This document shows positions 1 to 5,890 of a stretch of DNA of 7,084 bases, piece after piece. Under the pieces are notes generated by a model. It was not told where the DNA came from, did not search any database, and worked only from the letters and a program-made list of their open reading frames with translations. A program made the position numbers and the translations under genes. Every line of letters begins with the position of its first letter. Position 1 is the stretch's first letter. Source of the DNA: Bacteroidota bacterium (GTDB taxonomy: Bacteria > Bacteroidota > Bacteroidia > Flavobacteriales > Weeksellaceae); the NCBI GenBank assembly GCA_023399675.1, contig JAEWOM010000168.1, forward strand, positions 1 through 7,084, given 5' to 3'.

Positions 1-490
1 GATTCCGCCCCAAGAAACCGCCCTGGTTCTGGGTACATCGCCAAAAACGATGTCGGGAGGGGCCAATCCATATTTTACCAAAAGAATGGATGCTGCAGCG
101 TTGCTTTTCCACCACGGAAAAGTGCGCAGAATAATTGTGAGCGGTGAAAAAAGCCGTGGTTACGATGAACCGTCCGCCATGAAGAATTTTCTTGTTTACG
201 AAGGAGGCATTCCGGAGGAAATTATCGTGGAAGATCCGGAAGGACTCAATACGCACCGCAGTATTATCCGTGCCAAGCAGATCTACAATCAGAAAGAGAT
301 AATCATTGTTTCGCAGGGTTTCCACAATTTGCGCGCACTGTTTTTTGCCAGAAATAACTCGCTGAATGCGTTAGGTTTTGATGCACAGGATGTAAACAAA
401 CCCGAAAGTTTTTACAGAAATCAGTCCAGAGAAATACTGGCCAGGGTGATGGCTGTCGGCTATTTTCTGCTGGGAATATCACCGGACTAA
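1..490 (+). CDS. sanA: SanA-like DUF218 envelope protein, 5' end missing
   Basis: This is the C-terminal 162 residues of a YdcF/SanA (DUF218) family protein; the reading frame is open from base 2, so the ATG at 50 is internal and the true start lies upstream of the window. Visible family signatures are ALVLGTSPKT near the cut end, NPYFTKRMDAA, the KVRRIIVSGE strand, the YDEPSAMK segment, LNTHRSIIRAKQIY, and SQGFHNLRALFFAR followed by LGFDAQDV. The order matches SanA, the inner-membrane-anchored protein of Escherichia coli linked to vancomycin exclusion at high temperature; the N-terminal membrane helix expected for the family would be in the missing part. The biochemical activity of the family is poorly known, so a role in envelope barrier function is inferred from homologues. 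The stop is followed after 20 nt by the dehydrogenase gene, suggesting co-transcription. Family assignment is firm; equivalence to sanA itself is likely. Confidence 0.85.
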   Translation, partial: IPPQETALVLGTSPKTMSGGANPYFTKRMDAAALLFHHGKVRRIIVSGEKSRGYDEPSAMKNFLVYEGGIPEEIIVEDPEGLNTHRSIIRAKQIYNQKEIIIVSQGFHNLRALFFARNNSLNALGFDAQDVNKPESFYRNQSREILARVMAVGYFLLGISPD

Positions 491-510
491 CAAAAATCAA
501 AATAAAAAAA

Positions 511-1215
511 ATGAAAAATAAAGTAGCTTATATCACCGGAGGAACGAAAGGAATCGGTTTCGGAATTGCAAAAGAAATGCTGAAAAACGGAATTCAGGTA
601 GCCATTTCCGGAAGAAACATCAAGGATGCAGAAGAGGCTGCGGCAGAACTTTCGGCAGAAGGGAATGTGCTGGCTGTGGAATCAGATGTGCGCGATGCTG
701 AGAGCGAAATCAATGCGGTGTCGAAAATCATAGAAAGATTCGGTCAGCTTGATTATGTAATTGCCAATGCCGGACTCGGAATTTTTAAATCAGTTGACGA
801 AATATCCTCACAGGAATGGAACAGCATGATTGATACGAACCTCACAGGTGTTTTTCACACAATGAAAGCATCACTGCCCGAACTGAAAAAAACAGAAGGG
901 TTCTTCATCAGTATCGCGAGTCTTGCAGGAGTTAATTTTTTCGAAAATGGTTCGGGATATAATGCGTCTAAATTTGGATTGGTTGGTTTTACGCAGGCCG
1001 CAATGATCGATCTGCGAAAATTCGGAATCAAAGTGTCCACCATCCTGCCCGGCTCGGTTTCCACGTACTTCAACGGCAATGTACCGTCTGAAGACGATGC
1101 ATGGAAAATTCAGCCGGAAGATATCGGTGAACTGGTTATCGATATGCTTAAAATGAATCCCAGAACTTTACCGAGCAAAATAGAAGTGCGTCCGTCGCGA
1201 CCAAAAGGTTCGTAG
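511..1215 (+). CDS. Classical short-chain dehydrogenase/reductase (SDR)
   Basis: A complete 234-residue protein of the classical SDR family, a normal length for it. The Rossmann cofactor motif TGGTKGIG covers residues 9-16, the NAG motif 86-88, and the active-site tetrad is present as Asn110, Ser137 (in SIASLAG), Tyr150 and Lys154 (YNASK). A PG motif follows at 180-181. Lys13 in the glycine motif and Arg35 after the second strand (ISGRN) are the basic residues usually associated with NADP(H) preference, so it is probably an NADPH-dependent carbonyl reductase. The substrate cannot be read from the sequence; FabG-like annotations are common for such proteins but this is not a safe FabG call, as no fatty-acid genes are nearby. 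The start at 511 follows an A-rich stretch without a Shine-Dalgarno sequence, normal for Bacteroidota, and puts the glycine motif at the usual distance from the N-terminus. It probably shares a transcript with the sanA-like gene. Confidence 0.9.
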   Translation: MKNKVAYITGGTKGIGFGIAKEMLKNGIQVAISGRNIKDAEEAAAELSAEGNVLAVESDVRDAESEINAVSKIIERFGQLDYVIANAGLGIFKSVDEISSQEWNSMIDTNLTGVFHTMKASLPELKKTEGFFISIASLAGVNFFENGSGYNASKFGLVGFTQAAMIDLRKFGIKVSTILPGSVSTYFNGNVPSEDDAWKIQPEDIGELVIDMLKMNPRTLPSKIEVRPSRPKGS

Positions 1216-1226
1216 ATGCAAAAAAT

Positions 1227-3788
1227 TTAGAACGGGTAGCCGAGTGCAAAGTTCAGGGTTGGTTTCAGCGGCTGGAATTTGTTGAGGCGCCATCTTTCGT
1301 TCACCGGTCTGTTCGGATCATAAATTTTGTAAGCCAAATCAATTCTTGCAGTAATGTATGCGACATGGATTCTTAAACCGACGCCGCTACCGATACCAAG
1401 CTGTTTATAGAACTTACTGAATTTGAACTGGTCGCCGAAGCCGTTGTCTTTTAGGCTCCAGATATTTCCCATATCAGTGAAAACCGCTCCTTCATACATA
1501 TCTGTGAACGGAATTCTGTATTCAATATTGGTGGTAAGTTTCACGTTGTCCATTGCATATGCCCGGATTCTTTCATCGAGTTGAGAATCTGCCGGTCCCA
1601 AACCGCCAAAGACATTCCAGGCACGGATATCGAGAGATCCACCATTGAAATACGACTTAATAAAAGGCATGGTCGTTGAATTACCGTATGGAATTCCGAG
1701 TCCGATGAACTGTCTCAAAACCAGATTCTGTCTTCCGAATGAAAAGTATTTTCTGACATCGAAATCAAATTTTACGAATTGAGAATACGGTATGTTGAAA
1801 ATTTCTTTTCGGTCTCCTTCAACCGCAGTTCGGTTTTCGTTCGTTTTGCCCAACAGACTGACAAGATTTCCTGCCAGTTCAAATTTACCACTGAAGTAGA
1901 ACGGATTTTCGAATTCCTTTTTTCCGATTTCATTATAGGTGAATCCGTACTGCATGGAAGCTACCAAAACATCCTGCGTCTGCCGGTCGCGGTTGAGCAG
2001 CGACTGCCGGAAACTGTTAAAACCATCCAGCGTGGAGCCCGACAAAGAATTTACATAATTCTGATCATTAATAATCATGGATGCATACTCGTCCAGGTCC
2101 AGTTGTCCGTTCTGAAACTGCTGATTGAGTGCCGGCGAATAATCCTGTAAAATAAGGTCGCGGTAAATCTGGTCGCGCGGAAAAAATTCGTAATAGCGGT
2201 CTTTATTTCCGGTTAAACTCAGCTGCGTATTGAACAGCGTCAGACGGTGCTGCACCACATCATTCACATTTGCAAAATAATTGAGACCGGTATTGAACGT
2301 AAGCCTGTCCATCCCGATATTTTTCTGGTACGATGCACCAAGTATTATTGAGGAAGTAGGAGAGTATCTCTTCGGAATCACTTTGTAATAGGAAAATGGC
2401 AACAGAAGCCGCGGAAACATTAAAGATGCCTGCGCAGAAAGTTCATGCGCGAGCACGCGTTTGTTTTCATCTTTTGAACTTCGTATGCTTCCGACAATCC
2501 AGGAGACGCTCGTCGACAGATTCTCTGCACCTCCGAAAAGATTCCTGCTTAACAAATCGACGGAAGGTGCTGCGGAAAGATTCAGCAGCTGCGAATAATT
2601 GGCGTCAAATGCCAGTTTAAGATCATATCGGTTCAGCGGCGAAAGATAATAGGAAACATCGATGATACTGTCGCTGCCTTTTCTGAGACCTTCTTTGTAA
2701 CGGGCAAGGCTGAAATTATTCATCGCGCTGATATTACGCTTCGTCAGGTCGAAATTATGCTGACTGTAAACACTGCCGGGCTGCAGAATGATTGGTCTCC
2801 ACATGGCTCTTGTTTTGAAGCGGTCGTTCTGTTTGAAAAAATTGATTCCGCGAAGTGAATCTTTTTTTACATTCAGCGTATCGTTCAGATTATCTACAAT
2901 AAATACCCTGATATCGCCAACTGTTGCCACTTTATACGGCGTGTTCAAAGTATCTTTTCTGATCTCCATAGTCAGCGGAACCTGTTTCGTACTGGTCAGT
3001 GTATCTGCGGTGAAATAAATTTCCTCATTGGCATTGTTAAAGCGGTAGTAGCCTCGGCTTCTCATCAGTTCTGTAACCCGTTTCACTTCATCTTCCAGTA
3101 CAGTCTGATCAAGAATTGCTTTGGAACGTACGAGACTTTTCGATAAGTCTTCCTCATAAATGGCTTTTACAGGAGGATACGGAATATCGTAATAATATTC
3201 GCTGATCATGGTAGGATCGTGGTTCTCAATATAATAATTGACCTCTGCTTTTTTCGCCGCTGAATCCAGTTTATGGTCAAAATCCACTTTGGCATCCCAG
3301 TAACCACGATAGGTAAGTACTTTCTCGATATTATTTGCGCTCGTTTCCGATTTTCCCTGATCCAGAATTACCGGCGGCTTGCCCAATGTGTGCAGGACAC
3401 GCTCTCCCCAGAGACTTTTACCAACATCTTCACTTTTTCCGTATTTGATCAGCAATGAATCTCTCAATCGCTGATCCCGCATTTCGCTCGGATAAGTCAT
3501 GTATTCGGTAAAAAGAGAATCGTATTTCGGATTGGAGAGATTGTATACCCATAATCCGAAAGGAAATAGAAACAGTGTTTTTTTGTTTGGTTTCTGCTGT
3601 ACCGCTGATTCCACTTCATCCTCGAAAAGTTTCTCATCTTCGTAGTGAAACTTGTTTTTGGTAAGCAGATATTCACCATCAGGAACTTTCTTCGTGGTGC
3701 TGCATGCATACAGCAACAGGATTGCGGTTGCGGAAGCAATTATTATGTGGTATTTTTGGAAATATTTTCTCAGATGCTTACGGCTCAT
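1227..3788 (-). CDS. tamL: TamL-type Omp85 outer-membrane lipoprotein (BamA/TamA family)
   Basis: An 853-residue Omp85-superfamily protein. The N-terminus is a lipoprotein signal: basic MSRKHLRKYFQKY, hydrophobic IIIASATAILL, then lipobox LLYAC with Cys29 as the lipidated residue. Residues ~30-390 form a mixed alpha/beta periplasmic region expected to hold POTRA-like domains. From about 395 to the end the protein is strand-rich, with the typical barrel opening RNLFGGAENLS near 410, a loop-6 motif GGSLDIRAW around 721-724, and a terminal phenylalanine (GYPF), the usual outer-membrane barrel end signal. A lipid-anchored TamA/BamA relative is the hallmark of Bacteroidota TamL, thought to work with TamB in outer-membrane assembly; that role is inferred from the family. 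The reading frame continues 32 codons upstream (to 3884), but the Met at 3788 gives a standard signal peptide, so it is preferred. Residues ~535-607 are a polar, less strand-like insertion in the barrel. No tamB follows: the gene ends 11 nt from the convergent SDR gene. Confidence 0.87.
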   Translation of the reverse strand: MSRKHLRKYFQKYHIIIASATAILLLYACSTTKKVPDGEYLLTKNKFHYEDEKLFEDEVESAVQQKPNKKTLFLFPFGLWVYNLSNPKYDSLFTEYMTYPSEMRDQRLRDSLLIKYGKSEDVGKSLWGERVLHTLGKPPVILDQGKSETSANNIEKVLTYRGYWDAKVDFDHKLDSAAKKAEVNYYIENHDPTMISEYYYDIPYPPVKAIYEEDLSKSLVRSKAILDQTVLEDEVKRVTELMRSRGYYRFNNANEEIYFTADTLTSTKQVPLTMEIRKDTLNTPYKVATVGDIRVFIVDNLNDTLNVKKDSLRGINFFKQNDRFKTRAMWRPIILQPGSVYSQHNFDLTKRNISAMNNFSLARYKEGLRKGSDSIIDVSYYLSPLNRYDLKLAFDANYSQLLNLSAAPSVDLLSRNLFGGAENLSTSVSWIVGSIRSSKDENKRVLAHELSAQASLMFPRLLLPFSYYKVIPKRYSPTSSIILGASYQKNIGMDRLTFNTGLNYFANVNDVVQHRLTLFNTQLSLTGNKDRYYEFFPRDQIYRDLILQDYSPALNQQFQNGQLDLDEYASMIINDQNYVNSLSGSTLDGFNSFRQSLLNRDRQTQDVLVASMQYGFTYNEIGKKEFENPFYFSGKFELAGNLVSLLGKTNENRTAVEGDRKEIFNIPYSQFVKFDFDVRKYFSFGRQNLVLRQFIGLGIPYGNSTTMPFIKSYFNGGSLDIRAWNVFGGLGPADSQLDERIRAYAMDNVKLTTNIEYRIPFTDMYEGAVFTDMGNIWSLKDNGFGDQFKFSKFYKQLGIGSGVGLRIHVAYITARIDLAYKIYDPNRPVNERWRLNKFQPLKPTLNFALGYPF
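3728..3758 (+). promoter_or_regulatory. Putative Bacteroidota promoter for the RNA methyltransferase gene
   Basis: TATTTTTG at 3751-3758 is an exact match to the Bacteroidota -7 consensus TAnnTTTG, and TTG at 3728-3730 lies 20 nt upstream, the expected -33 position. The predicted transcript would begin around 3763-3766, about 10 nt before the ATG at 3774. The whole promoter lies inside the 5' coding region of the oppositely oriented tamL. The motif is short and AT-rich, so chance matches occur; its position supports it. Confidence 0.5.
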
Positions 3789-4523
3789 AAAATAAAGCTT
3801 ATTCAGTCTTTGGACAAAAAGAAATTCAGACAAAAATACAATTTGTTCGTGGTTGAAGGCAATAAAATAATACGCGAAATGCAAGAGTCTGATTACCGCA
3901 TCAAAGAAATTTATTCCACTGAGCCCGAACTGCTGCAGTCTTTTCCTGCCGAAGTTGTTGCTATTAGTGACCGTGAACTGAAGAAAATCAGCTTCTTACA
4001 GCATCCGAAAGACAGTTTGGCGGTTTGTGAGATACCTGAAAATCAAGTTTTTAAAGAGTCTGGTTTCCAGTTGGTTTTGGATGGGATTCAGGATCCCGGA
4101 AATTTAGGGACTATTATCCGACTGGCCGACTGGTTTGGTATTGACCAGATAATCTGCTCTGAAGACACCGTTGATTTTTATAACCCAAAAGTCCTACAGG
4201 CAAGTATGGGATCCTTCTTAAGAGTACAGATTCTTTACACCTCCCTCCAAAATTTTCTGCAGAAAACCGAAAACCGCAATATCGGCACCGATATGGAGGG
4301 CGACAGTATTTATGATTTTGATTTTCCGGAAAAAATCAACCTGATTCTGGGAAATGAAGGAAACGGAATGCGCGAAGTAACACGTGAAGCACTGCACCGG
4401 AAAATTACCATACCGCGCTTTGGTAATGAGAAAAGTACGGAAAGCCTGAATGTTTCTGTTGCCGGCGCTGTCATTTTGGGACAGATTTTCGGTAATCGGC
4501 ACAAAAAAACCGTCAGAAACTGA
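3774..4523 (+). CDS. SpoU/TrmH-family RNA 2'-O-ribose methyltransferase
   Basis: A 249-residue SPOUT-class enzyme that transfers a methyl group from S-adenosylmethionine to a ribose 2'-OH in rRNA or tRNA. All three SpoU motifs are visible: motif 1 PGNLGTIIR (Asn110 and catalytic Arg116), motif 2 LILGNEGNG (190-198) and motif 3 STESLNVSVA (221-230), which together form the trefoil knot and cofactor pocket. Residues 1-85, opening with IKLIQSLDKKKFRQKYNLFVVEG, match the N-terminal substrate-binding domain of the RlmB/TsnR-like branch, so an rRNA target is more likely than tRNA, but the exact nucleotide cannot be assigned. The frame is open back to 3645, yet the extra residues are only the reverse of the tamL signal region. 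The Met at 3774 starts the protein where relatives start, so it is chosen; it makes this gene overlap tamL head-to-head by 15 bp. The TGA stop lies inside the 3' arm of a terminator hairpin. Confidence 0.92.
   Translation: MLTAHKIKLIQSLDKKKFRQKYNLFVVEGNKIIREMQESDYRIKEIYSTEPELLQSFPAEVVAISDRELKKISFLQHPKDSLAVCEIPENQVFKESGFQLVLDGIQDPGNLGTIIRLADWFGIDQIICSEDTVDFYNPKVLQASMGSFLRVQILYTSLQNFLQKTENRNIGTDMEGDSIYDFDFPEKINLILGNEGNGMREVTREALHRKITIPRFGNEKSTESLNVSVAGAVILGQIFGNRHKKTVRN
3831..3862 (-). promoter_or_regulatory. Putative Bacteroidota promoter for tamL
   Basis: Read on the minus strand, TATTTTTG at 3838-3831 matches the TAnnTTTG -7 consensus exactly, and TTG at 3862-3860 sits 21 nt upstream in the -33 position (ATTG instead of the fuller TTTG). 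Transcription would start near 3825, leaving a leader of roughly 37 nt before the tamL ATG at 3788. The promoter lies within codons ~20-30 of the methyltransferase gene. The -7 octamer is the same one seen for the opposite gene. Confidence 0.42.
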
Positions 4524-4534
4524 CGGCGGTTTTT
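4505..4534. terminator. Bidirectional rho-independent terminator between convergent genes
   Basis: CCGTCAG (4510-4516), loop AAA, and CTGACGG (4520-4526) form a perfect 7-bp GC-rich stem. On the minus strand the hairpin is followed directly by seven T residues (4509-4503), a classic terminator for the 4534-5031 gene. On the plus strand the 3' side reads CGGTTTTT; AAAAACCG at 4505-4512 can alternatively pair with CGGTTTTT at 4527-4534, bulging one CGG, so it also works for the methyltransferase transcript. The methyltransferase stop codon is part of the stem. Confidence 0.82.
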
Positions 4535-5031
4535 CAGATGAGTTGTTCCATACTGGAAACACTTCTGTTCTTCTGGTAATTTTCAAGCTTTTTTCGGATA
4601 AACCGCAATGCAATCGGGGCGAGATAAATCAATGCGATTCCGATTAATTTCTGCTTCCAGCTGCTGCTCACCATTTTCTTTCTGGCAAAGCCACCGACAA
4701 GCGCCACTGCTCCTAAACTCAGAACATCATCTATTGCACCACCTTTTACGGCTGAATTAGCTAAACCCATCACCGCATTTCTGCTGATGACCTGCTCCTT
4801 TACGCCGGAACTTATTTTTTTCAGAATATTTTCCCTGTTCAGCGATACCTTTACTTCACCCTGCTCATTGCGTTCTTCCTTCAGAAAATCGTCGGACAGG
4901 CCATTGGTAAAAGCACTGAGACTTTCCTTAGTATTGTCGAATGTAAGAAGATCTTCCATTTCTGACACTTCGGTTTTCAGCATGGCTTTTTTTCTTCTCA
5001 GTTCTTCAAGGCTGTTATATTTCGTACTCAT
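4534..5031 (-). CDS. Conserved-looking membrane protein of unknown function, third gene of the YtxH cassette
   Basis: A 165-residue protein whose family I do not recognise. Residues ~5-30 (SLEELRRKKAMLKTEVSEME) are charged with a heptad-like pattern and could form a short coiled coil. Residues 31-80 are polar. Two hydrophobic stretches follow: a weak one at ~102-116 (DVLSLGAVALVGGFA) and a clear one at ~128-144 (KLIGIALIYLAPIALRF), each bordered by Lys/Arg, consistent with a small membrane protein with a cytoplasmic N-terminal domain. No signal peptide or enzymatic motif is seen. The start codon is one base from the stop of the upstream PF07332-like gene (TGA-A-ATG), so translation is probably coupled and the two products likely act together. 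By position it corresponds to the third member (YqjK) of the E. coli yqjD-yqjE-yqjK group, but I see no convincing sequence similarity. Reality of the gene is supported by tight packing and by the strong terminator at its 3' end. Confidence 0.8.
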   Translation of the reverse strand: MSTKYNSLEELRRKKAMLKTEVSEMEDLLTFDNTKESLSAFTNGLSDDFLKEERNEQGEVKVSLNRENILKKISSGVKEQVISRNAVMGLANSAVKGGAIDDVLSLGAVALVGGFARKKMVSSSWKQKLIGIALIYLAPIALRFIRKKLENYQKNRSVSSMEQLI

Positions 5032-5032
5032 T

Positions 5033-5344
5033 TCAGTCGCTGTTTAATAATTTAATCAGTTTATTGGCAACCATGTTCTTAATCGGCTTCATCAGCAAGA
5101 CCATAAGACCCATCATCAACAGATAAAAACCTGCAACGATCAGGAAGCCGTAAGCATCATTTTCCAATGCATGTCCGATTAGGAAGGCAACACCAATATT
5201 AAGTAAAATAAGGAAGAAAACAAAAAAAAGCGCAATCAGTGAAATCACGGTAGCAATACCTGCAGTCAGCACACCTTTTTCGGTTGCTTCCATTTTTAGC
5301 AGGTCTACGCGTTTTAGCGCATAGTCTTTTACAAGGTCAAGCAT
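5033..5344 (-). CDS. Phage-holin-family / YqjE-like small membrane protein (PF07332-like)
   Basis: A 103-residue protein with the layout of the PF07332 family (annotated as phage holin family or YqjE-like): a short amphipathic N-terminal segment (residues 1-24, rich in Lys/Glu/Asp), a long hydrophobic stretch from ~25 to 58 broken by a small polar turn, a second membrane helix at ~66-86 (GFLIVAGFYLLMMGLMVLL), and a basic tail. Despite the family name there is no phage context here: no endolysin, structural or integrase genes are nearby, so lysis is unlikely and a resident role in the cytoplasmic membrane is more plausible. It lies between a YtxH-like gene and an unknown membrane protein gene and is probably translationally coupled to the latter. 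A terminator-like hairpin separates it from ytxH, and no clear promoter is visible in the 19 nt before the start, so it is likely expressed by readthrough. Family membership is by architecture and resemblance; function is unknown. Confidence 0.8.
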   Translation of the reverse strand: MLDLVKDYALKRVDLLKMEATEKGVLTAGIATVISLIALFFVFFLILLNIGVAFLIGHALENDAYGFLIVAGFYLLMMGLMVLLMKPIKNMVANKLIKLLNSD

Positions 5345-5363
5345 AGTTTATTGTATTAAGGTT

Positions 5364-5396
5364 AAAAAAAAAGGAACATAACCGTTCCTTTTTTTT
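5364..5396 (-). terminator. Intercistronic terminator/attenuator after the ytxH-like gene
   Basis: GGAAC (5373-5377) and GTTCC (5384-5388) flank a 6-nt loop ATAACC; the stem extends through an A-run (5364-5372) and a T-run (5389-5396) to about 13 bp. On the minus strand the GC-containing stem is followed by nine T residues, the form of an intrinsic terminator placed 14 nt after the ytxH-like stop. It is symmetrical and could act on plus-strand transcripts too. As the next two genes have no obvious promoter of their own, it probably acts as a partial terminator. Confidence 0.75.
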
Positions 5397-5410
5397 CAGT
5401 GCAGGGGTGA

Positions 5411-5791
5411 TTATTTCATTCCCTCCAGTTCATTTTCAACATCGCGTGCGATATCAGCAGCTTTTGATGCAGCCTGATCTTTGTACTTATCGTAACCTTC
5501 TTTTACAGAGTGCTTTACGTTTTCAGCAGTTTCTCTGAAAGTAGAGGAAATATTACCGTACTGATCTTTCACTTTGTGCGCTACATCGTTATATGTTTCC
5601 TTAGCTTTTTCAGTTGCCTTACCATACTGATCAACCGCCTGATCTTTAAGATCGTTCGCTTTGGTTTTGATTTTCTTTCTTGTTTCTTTACCTTCTTCAG
5701 GAGCGTAAAGCATTCCTAAGATGACACCTGCAGCAGCTCCTGCGAGTAAACCAGCTAATACTGCGGAAGTGTTTTTACCTTTCTTTGACAT
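5411..5791 (-). CDS. YtxH-domain membrane-anchored protein with repetitive helical tail
   Basis: A 126-residue protein with the YtxH (PF12732) signature: a Gly/Ala-rich membrane helix at residues ~9-29 (VLAGLLAGAAAGVILGMLY) followed immediately by APEEGKETRKKIK, the diagnostic segment. The remaining ~85 residues are a highly charged, Lys/Asp/Glu/Ala-rich region predicted to be one long helix, with recurring KDQ (49-51, 75-77, 104-106) and DQYG (54-57, 76-79, exactly 22 residues apart), similar to the 11-residue periodicity of LEA-like and apolipoprotein-like helices. The family is widespread and often linked to general stress responses, but its mechanism is unknown; membrane tethering of a stress-protective helix is an inference. 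It is the first gene of a three-gene minus-strand cassette and has its own terminator, suggesting it is made in excess over the two downstream membrane proteins. The 99 nt upstream (5792-5890) are AT-rich, contain the 12-nt palindrome TTTAAATTTAAA at 5803-5814, and hold no exact TAnnTTTG box, so the promoter was not located. Confidence 0.88.
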   Translation of the reverse strand: MSKKGKNTSAVLAGLLAGAAAGVILGMLYAPEEGKETRKKIKTKANDLKDQAVDQYGKATEKAKETYNDVAHKVKDQYGNISSTFRETAENVKHSVKEGYDKYKDQAASKAADIARDVENELEGMK

Positions 5792-5890
5792 AGTTTTGAT
5801 TTTTTAAATTTAAATTAAGTATTGATGGGAGTTCTCGAACAATTAATATACCAACTGCTGAAATGTCATTCATAAAAAAATGTTAAAAGA

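Noticed and set aside
511..1215. Calling the SDR gene fabG
   Set aside because: Catalytic motifs are shared by all classical SDRs; the context has no fatty-acid synthesis genes and the substrate region is not diagnostic.
1779..2150. 123-codon plus-strand open frame opposite tamL
   Set aside because: Antisense to a well-supported barrel domain, with Arg/Ile-rich composition typical of a shadow frame and no promoter box.
3645..3773. 43-codon in-frame N-terminal extension of the methyltransferase
   Set aside because: The residues (Cys/Gln-rich, no family match) are the reverse of the tamL signal region, and family members start at the Met at 3774.
3789..3884. 32-codon in-frame N-terminal extension of tamL
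   Set aside because: It puts the lipoprotein signal peptide at residue 33 onwards, which is not functional for a signal sequence, lies wholly within the methyltransferase coding region and would start upstream of the likely tamL promoter.
4218..4613. 131-codon minus-strand open frame
   Set aside because: It overlaps the conserved SpoU motifs 2 and 3 and the next gene, crosses the terminator hairpin, and its translation has no recognisable domain.
5033..5344. Phage remnant, suggested by the holin-family resemblance
   Set aside because: No endolysin, integrase, structural gene, attachment repeat or compositional break nearby; PF07332-type proteins are common chromosomal proteins.
5803..5814. 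TTTAAATTTAAA palindrome before the ytxH-like gene
   Set aside because: Perfect but purely A/T in an AT-rich intergenic region; noted in the gene entry but not claimed as a binding site.
5831..5840. GTTCTCGAAC inverted repeat upstream of the ytxH-like gene, as an operator
   Set aside because: Only 4-bp arms around a 2-nt centre and no second copy; such a short repeat is expected by chance.
5840..5850. TATATTAATTG (minus strand) as the ytxH promoter -7 element
   Set aside because: It does not fit TAnnTTTG at all required positions and lacks a TTG at the proper distance.
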